Shown in pieces: positions 56,935-64,000 of a stretch of 64,000 bases of DNA. The translations under genes and the position numbers were made by a program. Under the pieces are notes generated by a model, which was not told the DNA's origin, ran no database searches, and saw only the letters and a program-made list of their open reading frames with translations. The stretch is taken from the NCBI RefSeq assembly GCF_006124995.1, contig NZ_QEWN01000001.1, forward strand, positions 95,308 through 159,307, read 5' to 3'. This stretch comes from Vibrio sp. Hep-1b-8 (GTDB taxonomy: Bacteria; Pseudomonadota; Gammaproteobacteria; Enterobacterales; Vibrionaceae). How positions within the stretch are numbered: position 1 is the first letter of the stretch; every line of letters begins with the position of its first letter.

Positions 56935-56995
56935 ATTATATCCTTTTAGTGTTATTGCCTTTGGGACACACTATTTTCAGCAACGCGATTTGCTC

Positions 56996-57889
56996 CTAAC
57001 GATCGCTTTTGCCGCTCTCTGTAGCGGCTTTTTTTATTTCTGCTCTTGGGGTCGTCAAGTAACGCTGCTTGTAGCATTTAGAAAAGTAGTTACTGTCACT
57101 GAAACCGCACGACTCTGATATTGTCTGCACTGAAGTGAGCTTCTCTTCAACAATCAGGTTATGTGCGTAACTTAACTGGAGTTGGCGGACATAGTGATTG
57201 GGCGAAGTGTCTAAATAGTGTTTAAACAACCTTTCTAACTGACGCTGACTAACAAAAGCCGCTTGCGCGATCTGCTCCGGAGTGAGCTCGCTGCGGGTAT
57301 AGTTTTGTTCGATAAACACCATAGCCCGACTCAGCGCTAACGTTGTTTTTGGTGCGTCTTGTTGCTGCTGAGCGTAAATTCTTGCCAAGGTAATAATCAG
57401 TTGCTGCATTAAGCTACTGATCATTACTTCAAAACCCGGTGGCGCGACTTGGTATTCGGATCGTATTGACTCCAACATTTGTTGGACAGTAGTGAGTTGA
57501 GATTGATTGAGAGTCAACTTGGCACTGTATTCTGAGGTCTGTCTCGCTAAAGGTTCTATCTTAAATAGTGTTTGGTAGCCAGCAAGAACGCGCATAGAGG
57601 GTTGTTCAAAGAAGGGGGCTGAAGCGTCAAACATCAGATTGATCAGTTTTAGTCCGCTAACGTCTTTAAAGCCATGCTCAGTTTCACCATTAATGACAAA
57701 CACATCTCCAACACTTAACGGATATTCGAAGTCAGCAACCAAGTGTTTACCACTCCCTTCTAAAACCAGAAACAGCTCTGAAAAGTCGTGTTTGTGAAGT
57801 GCGAAGTCGGTTTGGTGGTCTCCATCGACAAAAGCGAAATTCAGGTGTTGATGACGCTGATGTGAGCGTAGTCGATATCGAGTGGTCAT
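56996..57889 (-). CDS. AraC-family transcriptional regulator
   Basis: A 297-residue regulator with an N-terminal cupin (FALHKHDFSELFLVLEGSGK, SVGDVFVINGETEHGF) and C-terminal double helix-turn-helix (ALSRAMVFIEQNYTRSELTP, SESCGFSDSNYFSKCYKQRY). The ATG at 57889 follows AAGGA; the longer frame to 57940 is not supported. RhaR/RhaS-like design, so the ligand is probably a sugar. Divergent from the GH3 gene, which it likely controls. Confidence 0.9.
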   Translation of the reverse strand: MTTRYRLRSHQRHQHLNFAFVDGDHQTDFALHKHDFSELFLVLEGSGKHLVADFEYPLSVGDVFVINGETEHGFKDVSGLKLINLMFDASAPFFEQPSMRVLAGYQTLFKIEPLARQTSEYSAKLTLNQSQLTTVQQMLESIRSEYQVAPPGFEVMISSLMQQLIITLARIYAQQQQDAPKTTLALSRAMVFIEQNYTRSELTPEQIAQAAFVSQRQLERLFKHYLDTSPNHYVRQLQLSYAHNLIVEEKLTSVQTISESCGFSDSNYFSKCYKQRYLTTPRAEIKKAATESGKSDR

Positions 57890-57971
57890 GTCGCTATTTT
57901 CCTTTTTTGTGTCGCTATATTGGGAGATTAGCGAATTCAATCAGCATACTATTTTTGTTATCAGAAACACA

Positions 57972-57993
57972 GTGGGTCGTTCAGAGCAGCGAC
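57972..57993. promoter_or_regulatory. Inverted repeat in the AraC-GH3 gap
   Basis: GGGTCG and CGACCC arms ten bases apart between the two divergent genes. May be an AraC-type operator or a 5' hairpin of the GH3 mRNA. No LacI-type site occurs here. Confidence 0.4.
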
Positions 57994-58018
57994 CCAAAAG
58001 TGACATCCCAAACTTAAC

Positions 58019-60820
58019 ATGTGGTTGATTATGCAAAACAGTCAAATAACACAAGCTCAAATGAATTTGGTTCCGGTTAGCCGTCAGGCTGCGACCGAAG
58101 GTATCGTATTACTCAAAAATGAACAGCAAGCTTTGCCGCTGATGGCGCAGGACACGGTCTCCCTGTTTGGTCGTTGCCAAATCAATACGTATCGCAGTGG
58201 AACAGGTTCAGGTGGGGCTGTGAATGTTGCGTATGCGATCAGTGCGTTGGATGGGATCGCCTCCAATCCGGCGATTTCATACAATCAAGAATTAGCGCAG
58301 CTTTATCGTAACTGGGTTGCGGACCATCCATTTGACGATGGTGGTGGTGGCTGGGCCGCTGAACCTTGGTTCCAACAGGAGATGCCACTTAATGATGAGC
58401 TGGTGCGAACGGCGGCGCAACAATCGAACAAAGCGATTGTCTTTATTGGTCGTACTGCGGGTGAAGATCAGGACAATCAGGACTTAGCAGGCAGTTACCG
58501 TTTAACCGAGCTCGAACAGCAAATGCTCACTTTCGTCTGTCGTCATTTTGAGTGTGTGATTGTGGTGATGAACGTGACCAACATCATCGATATGTCATGG
58601 CTGGAGACGATTCAAGGGTGTCAGTCCATCAGAGCGGTGATGTATAGCTGGGCGGCTGGCATGGAAGCAGGCGATGCACTGGCCGATGTACTGTCGGGTG
58701 CTGAATCACCAAGTGGTCGACTAAGCGATACCATCGCCTACCGTATTGAGGACTATCCATCGACACGTAACTTCGGTGATCGAACGCGTAACGTCTACCA
58801 GGAAGACATCTATGTTGGTTATCGCTACTTCGAAACGTTCGCACCTGAGAAAGTACAGTTCGAATTCGGTGCTGGTCTGTCCTACAGTGACTTCACGCAA
58901 GTGTTGGTTGGATATCGCGTTGAAGGACAAGGTTCAGAGACTCAGCTACTGTTCGAGATTGAAGTAACTAATACGGGGCCAGTCCATGCGGGTAAAGAGG
59001 TTGTTCAGCTCTATGTAGAGGCTCCACAAGGCTTATTAGGTAAGCCAAGACGAACACTGGTTGCGTTTGCTAAAACTCGTAAACTGGCAGCCAAACAATC
59101 TCAACTAATGACGATTAGCCTTCCTCTCTCTCAACTGGCCAGTTATGACGATAGTGGTGTCACTGGCAACAGAAACTGTTACCTACTCGAAGCAGGGGAG
59201 TACAACTTTTATCTTGGTGGTAGCGTTCGTCAAGCTAAACCACTAGACGCGTGTTTTTCTCTGGAGGAACTACTTGTCACTGAACGCTTACAGGAAGCTT
59301 GTGCGCCGATATTGCCATTTGAGCGAATGAAGCCAACAAATCCGGACGAGCGGGGCTGTTTTCAGCTCGGTTTTGAATCTGTTCCACAACGTACCGTCGA
59401 TATGGCAACCCGAATCTCAACCAATATGCCGAATGAACTTAAATACACCGGCGATGTTGGTATTAAGCTGGCTGATGTCAAATCTGGACAGGCAAGTCTG
59501 GAGGCATTTGTTGCTCAGATGACGGTGGAGCAAATGGCGACTATGGTACGTGGCGAAGGTATGTGTAGCCCTAAGGTCACACCGGGAACTGCCGCTGCGT
59601 TTGGTGGTGTTTCGGACAGCCTGTTTCAACTTGGTATACCTGTTGCCGCAGCAGCGGATGGACCTTCTGGTATTCGTATGGATAGTGGTCATAAAGCCAC
59701 TCAGGTACCGATTGGTACTTTGTTGGGATGTACTTGGAACAACGAACTAAATGAACAACTGTTTTACCTGATTGGTCAAGAGCTAAGCGCAAATCATATT
59801 GATACGCTACTTGGTCCAGGCATCAATATTCATCGTCATCCACTAAATGGGCGCAACTTCGAGTATTTCTCTGAAGACCCGTATTTGACTGGAATGATCG
59901 CATCGGCTCAAACTCGAGGTTTGAGCCGGGCTGGTGTATCGGGAACCATCAAGCACTTTGCTGCCAACGATCAAGAAACCGCAAGGGTAGATGTGGACAG
60001 CATCATATCGCAACGAGCAATACGTGAAGTGCATGTTAAACCGTTTGAAATGGCGGTTAAGCAGGGCAGGGCAAGCACGATCATGACCTCGTATAATCCG
60101 GTCAACGCTCACTGGGCAGCGTCCAATTACGATCTGAACACCACTCTATTGCGAAACGAGTGGGGTTTCAGTGGTATTGTGATGACAGACTGGTGGGCTA
60201 AGATGAACGATCCGATTTCTGGTGGTGTCGAAGCTAAAACCTTCACTTCACATATGCTCAAGGCACAGAATGACCTTTATATGGTGGTCGAGAATGATGG
60301 TGCTGAAAACAACGCAATGCAGGATGACACCTTAGAAGCCATCGAATCAGGAAGATTGACCCTGGCGGAACTGCAACGCAGCGCGATGAATATCTGTCGT
60401 TTTATCTTGGATACGCCAGCGATGGCGAGACCCTTGCAGGCGTATCAGCCAATAAAGCCGTTTATTGCTCGAAAGATAACGGGCACTGATCGGGTTTATA
60501 TGACTGACTCTGCAATCACGCTTAATTCCTCAGTCAACGTATCGTTTGATATTGAGGTGAAAACGGAGGGGGTATACCAGTGCCAAGCTGTTATGAGTTA
60601 TGAACGGGATTCTACGGCTCAATCTTCCTGTAGCCTTGCGATAAATGATCAGTTCAGTATGAGTTTTTCAACCCATGGCACACAAGGCCACCTCGTGTCG
60701 GTTGATGGTCTTAAAGTTCAGTTGGAGAAAGGTTTCTATACCCTGTCGGTGGATTTTGTAAAGGCCGGCGCGAAAATCGAGACTTTCTATATCACGCGGC
60801 AATCGTCTGCAATTGAGTGA
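58019..60820 (+). CDS. Circularly permuted GH3 beta-glucosidase
   Basis: A 933-residue cytoplasmic enzyme (no signal). Domain order is inverted: the usual GH3 C-terminal domain comes first (AATEGIVLLKNEQQALPL), then a fibronectin-III-like segment (HAGKEVVQLYVEAPQGL), then the TIM-barrel half (LGPGINIHRHPLNGRNFEYF, GTIKHFAANDQE). The nucleophile is D724 in GIVMTDWWA. The final ~100 residues are an extra beta-sandwich, probably carbohydrate-binding. Permuted GH3 enzymes are known, for instance in Ruminococcus albus. The start may instead be ATG 58031; neither has a strong Shine-Dalgarno. It would hydrolyse imported beta-glucosides. Confidence 0.87.
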   Translation: MWLIMQNSQITQAQMNLVPVSRQAATEGIVLLKNEQQALPLMAQDTVSLFGRCQINTYRSGTGSGGAVNVAYAISALDGIASNPAISYNQELAQLYRNWVADHPFDDGGGGWAAEPWFQQEMPLNDELVRTAAQQSNKAIVFIGRTAGEDQDNQDLAGSYRLTELEQQMLTFVCRHFECVIVVMNVTNIIDMSWLETIQGCQSIRAVMYSWAAGMEAGDALADVLSGAESPSGRLSDTIAYRIEDYPSTRNFGDRTRNVYQEDIYVGYRYFETFAPEKVQFEFGAGLSYSDFTQVLVGYRVEGQGSETQLLFEIEVTNTGPVHAGKEVVQLYVEAPQGLLGKPRRTLVAFAKTRKLAAKQSQLMTISLPLSQLASYDDSGVTGNRNCYLLEAGEYNFYLGGSVRQAKPLDACFSLEELLVTERLQEACAPILPFERMKPTNPDERGCFQLGFESVPQRTVDMATRISTNMPNELKYTGDVGIKLADVKSGQASLEAFVAQMTVEQMATMVRGEGMCSPKVTPGTAAAFGGVSDSLFQLGIPVAAAADGPSGIRMDSGHKATQVPIGTLLGCTWNNELNEQLFYLIGQELSANHIDTLLGPGINIHRHPLNGRNFEYFSEDPYLTGMIASAQTRGLSRAGVSGTIKHFAANDQETARVDVDSIISQRAIREVHVKPFEMAVKQGRASTIMTSYNPVNAHWAASNYDLNTTLLRNEWGFSGIVMTDWWAKMNDPISGGVEAKTFTSHMLKAQNDLYMVVENDGAENNAMQDDTLEAIESGRLTLAELQRSAMNICRFILDTPAMARPLQAYQPIKPFIARKITGTDRVYMTDSAITLNSSVNVSFDIEVKTEGVYQCQAVMSYERDSTAQSSCSLAINDQFSMSFSTHGTQGHLVSVDGLKVQLEKGFYTLSVDFVKAGAKIETFYITRQSSAIE

Positions 60821-60909
60821 GTGGTTAGATAGGATTCATAGCTTGGCGAACTTTTGATCGCGTTGCGGGTGATGGTGTTGTGAATACGCAATAGATGCGT
60901 TCTACACTA

Positions 60910-61110
60910 TTATCGTTTTATCCGAATATTTTTCAGCCGTTTGTGACTGTCCGTAATCAAGGCGATTAAGGCGCACATAATAAACAAGTAAGTGGGAACT
61001 TCTTGCAGGGTTATGGTGCTGCCAATCAATAAACCTACGATAAAGATAAAGGTTGGTTCAACATAGCCAAGCAGGCCAAAAAGAGACACTGTGATATGTT
61101 GAGTACTCAC
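60910..61110 (-). pseudogene. RarD/EamA-type transporter, C-terminal relic
   Basis: Minus-strand frame SLFGLLGYVEPTFIFIVGLL, IGSTITLQEVPTYLFIMCAL and a basic tail is the last two helices of a RarD-like permease. About 66 of roughly 300 codons survive. Confidence 0.65.
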
Positions 61111-61127
61111 TGAACAAGGAGTGTAAA

Positions 61128-61382
61128 TTGAATATTACCGTTTTGGATGACTATCAGGATGTGGTCAAAAGCTTAGAGTGTTTTAAGCTCCTTACTGAGC
61201 ATGATGTAACCGTTTTTAGTCAGAGTTACTCCGAAGATGAACTGGCGGTCAAGCTAGCAGACACTCAGGTGTTAGTGTTAATTCGGGAGCGAACGGTTAT
61301 CAGCGAGTCCTTTTACAGCAAAACGGAAGGTAGTGTCATGCACTGTAGCCGGATCTCAAGGGTAGTATTGCGGTTAGGGTAA
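61128..61382 (+). pseudogene. D-2-hydroxyacid dehydrogenase, N-terminal relic
   Basis: From TTG 61128, preceded by AAGGAG, the frame reads MNITVLDDYQDVVKSLECF and VLVLIRERTVISESFYSK, the start of a D-isomer-specific 2-hydroxyacid dehydrogenase. Homology stops near 61320 and the NAD-binding and catalytic regions are missing. Confidence 0.65.
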
Positions 61383-61429
61383 GGCACCCACTTTTATCTC
61401 GGTCTAGAATCTAGACAGTGGGGTGTGAA

Positions 61430-61669
61430 ATGAACCGAGATAATGAAAGTAACAGTGGCGTATCGACAATCGCTTGTCCATGTATTCGCCACTGTTGCCT
61501 TGATGAGGAAGAGATCTGTTTAGGTTGTTTTCGAACTCTAGACGAGATCCTAAATTGGTCAGCTGCGTCTAACGAGGAGAAACAAGCGATTTTGATTCGT
61601 TGCCAAACCCGTAAAAGTAAAAGACGAGGACGTGCGCTGTGGAGTGAAAAACGTAATAAAGATAACTGA
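61430..61669 (+). CDS. DUF1289 family protein, copy 3
   Basis: A 79-residue protein with the DUF1289 frame [18 protein letters not shown] and a strongly basic tail ([17 protein letters not shown]). An extra Cys sits beside the second ligand. It differs clearly from the two copies at 7.5-8.0 kb, so it is not a recent duplicate. It appears intact within a degraded neighbourhood. Confidence 0.78.
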   Translation: MNRDNESNSGVSTIACPCIRHCCLDEEEICLGCFRTLDEILNWSAASNEEKQAILIRCQTRKSKRRGRALWSEKRNKDN

Positions 61670-61719
61670 TATTTGCTAGACTCTCGTTTTACACCTCGAT
61701 ATCGTCGGAACACTATTCA

Positions 61720-61950
61720 ATGAGTCAGCAACAGCCGAACAATCCATTACATGGTATTACGTTAGAGCAACTTCTTACCCGCCTGCAAGAGTATTACGGC
61801 TGGGAAGGACTTGACGCAGAAATTCAGATCAACTGTTTCTACAATAACCCATCGATAAAATCATCTCTGAAATTTTTACGCCGCACACCGTGGGCTCGAG
61901 AAAAAGTTGAAGCCCTGTACATAGCGACATTTTGTCAGTCAGAGGATTAG
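61720..61950 (+). CDS. VF530-family DNA-binding protein
   Basis: A 76-residue protein of the VF530/DUF2132 family: [33 protein letters not shown], then [20 protein letters not shown] near the C-terminus. The Vibrio fischeri founding member has a known small helical fold and binds DNA. Downstream of the DUF1289 gene by 50 bases. Confidence 0.88.
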   Translation: MSQQQPNNPLHGITLEQLLTRLQEYYGWEGLDAEIQINCFYNNPSIKSSLKFLRRTPWAREKVEALYIATFCQSED

Positions 61951-62281
61951 TCTGTGGTTGACATAAGAGGGGCTAGTAGCCTCTCTTATGCTTATTTGTA
62001 GGTTTTATGGTGTTGGGCGACAGAGTTTTGAACTTGTTTCGTAGGATTGTTCTCGTTTTGCGATAATTAGATTTATCAGTAGCATTCTGTGTTAACTTAG
62101 TGAGGTTAAAAGAATGAAGTAAAGGAATTGAGGGAATATTTAACGGTATAGAAAAACATCCGAATGAAGTAGTTGTGGAAGCTGGTATGATTGTTACAGT
62201 GGTAGAAAATGATAGCAAAGAGCCAATGATATGGGCTCAAGGCTAGCATTAACTACAGCTTGTGAGTCACATTACTAATGT
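61951..62281. other. Intergenic region with a possible coding relic
   Basis: Mostly AT-rich non-coding. From about 62124 to 62246 the plus strand reads GIEGIFNGIEKHPNEVVVEA, GMIVTVVENDSKEPMIWAQG and stop, which looks like a protein C-terminus but has no start and no recognised family. Confidence 0.3.
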
Positions 62282-62566
62282 CTATAGATAGGTTACATGA
62301 ACGATGTTACCAATATGTTTGGCTGTAATGCCATCATCTTCTGTATCATAAATTGCTTCATATACAGGTTTTTTGAAGGGGACACAGCGATCTTCGATTA
62401 ATTTATTTGCATGATTTTCAGTATGTATAAATTTATTTGCATGATTTTCAGTCTGTATAGGGCAAGGTCGTTCGATGACGCTTCCCGAAAATCTGACAGT
62501 ATGTTCTCCAGCCATAGATAAAAAAGAGGCTGACATAAGTAGTGCCGAATAGTGATATTTACGCAT
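62282..62566 (-). CDS. Small exported fimbria-like protein with internal duplication
   Basis: A 94-residue protein with signal MRKYHYSALLMSASFLSMAG. The mature start VRFSGSVIERPCPI resembles the first strand of type 1 fimbrial subunits, with their first Cys. A 30-base tandem duplication (62400-62429 and 62430-62459) gives two copies of TENHANK followed by FIH or LIE in frame. A second Cys follows. It is too short for a full pilin, so it may be a minor exported protein or a degrading gene. Confidence 0.55.
   Translation of the reverse strand: MRKYHYSALLMSASFLSMAGEHTVRFSGSVIERPCPIQTENHANKFIHTENHANKLIEDRCVPFKKPVYEAIYDTEDDGITAKHIGNIVHVTYL
62400..62459. repeat. Tandem 30-base repeat, two copies
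   Basis: Two adjacent copies (ATTTATTTGCATGATTTTCA core in each) differing at two or three bases, in frame within the small fimbria-like gene. Confidence 0.9.
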
Positions 62567-62912
62567 AATGAAGTCCTTTTTTAGTTAATTTGTCCCGATA
62601 ATAAAGTCCATTTATTGCACATTATTTTTTAATGTGAATTAACAATCAGGACGTGAGCATACTTTGATTAATTTATAAACCAAAGAATACTTGTGCTCTG
62701 TAATCGTTACACCAACCCGCTTGCTTTAGTTTTTGTCTTTGGCTCGGAGCACCGCACTCACATTGTTTTGGTCTATTAGACCATAGTTGCTAACAAAGTG
62801 CGATCCCGCCCTGAATTAACAGTTAAGATCTTGGTTTGGTGTCAAAATGACATGTAATGCCATGTAATCAATAAGTTAGTATATAGCAGCAAATTAAAGA
62901 GAGCTAGCCACA
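62567..62912. other. AT-rich gap holding the IS left end
   Basis: Contains a stem-loop TGGTCT-ATT-AGACCA (62769-62783) and GCCCTGAATTAACAG at 62808-62822, a plausible left terminus of the ISAs1-type element. CATGTAAT is repeated shortly before the transposase start. The right end is outside the window. Confidence 0.45.
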
Positions 62913-64000
62913 ATGCATATCGACGAGTTTAAAGAGCACTTCCATTTAGTCGCAGATAAGCGCCAGTCAGCAAAGGTTACGTATTGCTTGTTTGAGGTTC
63001 TGTTCGGCTCATTGTGCGCTGTTATTGCTGGTGCCAAAGGTTGGTTTGATATTCGTGAGTACATCCTTGGTCATCATGAGTGGTTTAAACGTAATGGTAT
63101 GTTTGTTAATGATATTCCTGCCGATGATACGATTGCTCGCATTATCTCTAAGATAGAACCAGAGCCCTTTCATACTTGCTTTATAAACTGGATGTCAGCA
63201 GTACATTCCCTTACTGAGGGGCAAGTCGTTGCGATTGATGGTAAAACACTTCGGGGCTCCTACAACCGAGATGACCGAGCTAGTACTATCCATATGATTA
63301 GCGCCTACGCTTCGTCCAATAAGCTCGTACTTGGACAGCTCAAAACAGAAGAAAAGAGCAACGAGATCACAGCAATACCTGAGCTCATCAAACTTCTTGA
63401 TATCAAAGGCGCTCTAGTCACAATTGATGCGATGGCATGCCAAACGGAAATAGCCAAAACTATCATCGAACAAGATGCTAACTACTTACTTGCGGTTAAA
63501 AATAATCAAGGAAAGTTACGCAAAGCAATAGAGCAGGCTTTTGCAAAACAACGAGTATCAAAGCCCAAAAATATCAAAATCGAGCAGGGTCACGGCCGTA
63601 TTGAAGTCCGTCAAAGCTATGTGTTAAGCAGTGAAACGCTCGAAGGTAACTTCTCTCGTTGGAAAGGATTAAAATCGGTCATTATGGTGGAAAACTTCCG
63701 TTACCATAAAGGCAAAGTAGCAGAGCTAGAGTATCGATACTACATCAGCTCAAAGCAATTGAGTGCGGAGCAAGCGGCAAGCGCAGTAAGGGAGCACTGG
63801 GGTATCGAGTCAATGCACTGGGTCTTAGATGTGACGATGGCTGAGGATGCCTGCCAAATCAATAAAGACCACGGAGCCGAAAACCTAGCTTGTCTGCGCC
63901 ATATAGGGTTGAATATGTTGCGCACAGAGCCGACTAAACTCAGTATCGTTGGAAAACAGAAGCGTTGTATGATGAACACAGCGATGCTAGAGGCGGTCTT
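62913..64000 (+). mobile_element. ISAs1-family transposase, cut by the window edge
   Basis: From ATG 62913 an open frame runs to the edge (over 362 codons): MHIDEFKEHFHLVADKRQSA, DTIARIISKIEPEPFHTCF, VVAIDGKTLRGSYNRDDRAS (first catalytic Asp), ALVTIDAMACQTEIAKTII (second), and EHWGIESMHWVLDVTMAEDA with the catalytic Glu. The DDE triad is intact, so the element may be active. Confidence 0.93.

Overview
The window reads as a stretch of a Vibrio chromosome. The evidence is a complete luxM-luxN acyl-homoserine-lactone quorum-sensing pair, a VC2662-type exported protein, an AspS-type type II secretion pilotin, a VF530-type DNA-binding protein, a varA(uvrY)-uvrC-pgsA block, a haemerythrin-GGDEF cyclase and a tRNA-Cys/Gly/Leu/Gly cluster. 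Base composition is moderate, with clearly AT-richer islands around 15.4-20.6 kb and 61.9-62.9 kb.

Layout. 0-11.5 kb: end of a methyl-accepting chemotaxis protein, an RluA-type pseudouridine synthase, an RlmI-like methyltransferase, a ynjB-C-D-F ABC transporter operon, a META lipoprotein, two DUF1289 proteins, a VC2662-family protein, and aspS-like/yciI/yciA/yciB plus a small conserved ORF, all minus strand. 11.7-20.6 kb: luxN and luxM (minus), then four exported proteins of unknown function (one minus; one OmpA-like outer-membrane protein, one Ig-like lipoprotein and one secreted protein on plus). 20.6-21.5 kb: a scar with an IS4-type transposase fragment, a yciB fragment and a full-length copy of the small yciB-neighbour gene killed by one stop codon. 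These repeat the intact genes at 10.6-11.45 kb, so luxMN plus the exported cluster is bracketed by a duplicated segment. 21.9-40 kb: core genes ihfA, yciU, efpL, a nucleotidyltransferase, a PTS EIIC-EAL fusion, polB, varA, uvrC, pgsA, four tRNAs, a PQQ-type sugar dehydrogenase, a haemerythrin diguanylate cyclase, a GNAT acetyltransferase, and pheST. 40-43.6 kb: an NAD salvage group (pncB, nrtR, pncA) flanked by gene relics.

43.7-60.8 kb is a carbohydrate-uptake locus: a LamB-type porin, a peptide-type (SBP family 5) ABC transporter with two permeases and two ATPases, an 1148-residue cytoplasmic enzyme that looks like a glycan phosphorylase, a circularly permuted GH3 beta-glucosidase, a cytoplasmic solute-binding-like protein, and LacI- and AraC-type regulators. 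Four near-identical palindromes (AAGAAAGCGCTTTCTT type) lie before the binding-protein operon, the solute-binding-like gene, the lacI-type gene and the porin, marking a small LacI regulon. The likely flow is porin to periplasmic binding protein to ABC import to cytoplasmic phosphorolysis/hydrolysis of beta-gluco-oligosaccharides; the substrate is inferred.

60.9-64 kb is a decay zone: truncated rarD-like and 2-hydroxyacid dehydrogenase genes, small DUF1289 and VF530 genes, a short fimbria-like protein with an internal duplication, and an ISAs1-family insertion sequence running off the right edge.

Most promising for novelty: the bracketed luxMN/exported-protein island with its shared cysteine-framed C-terminal module, and the LacI-controlled glycan locus with its giant enzyme and signal-less solute-binding protein.
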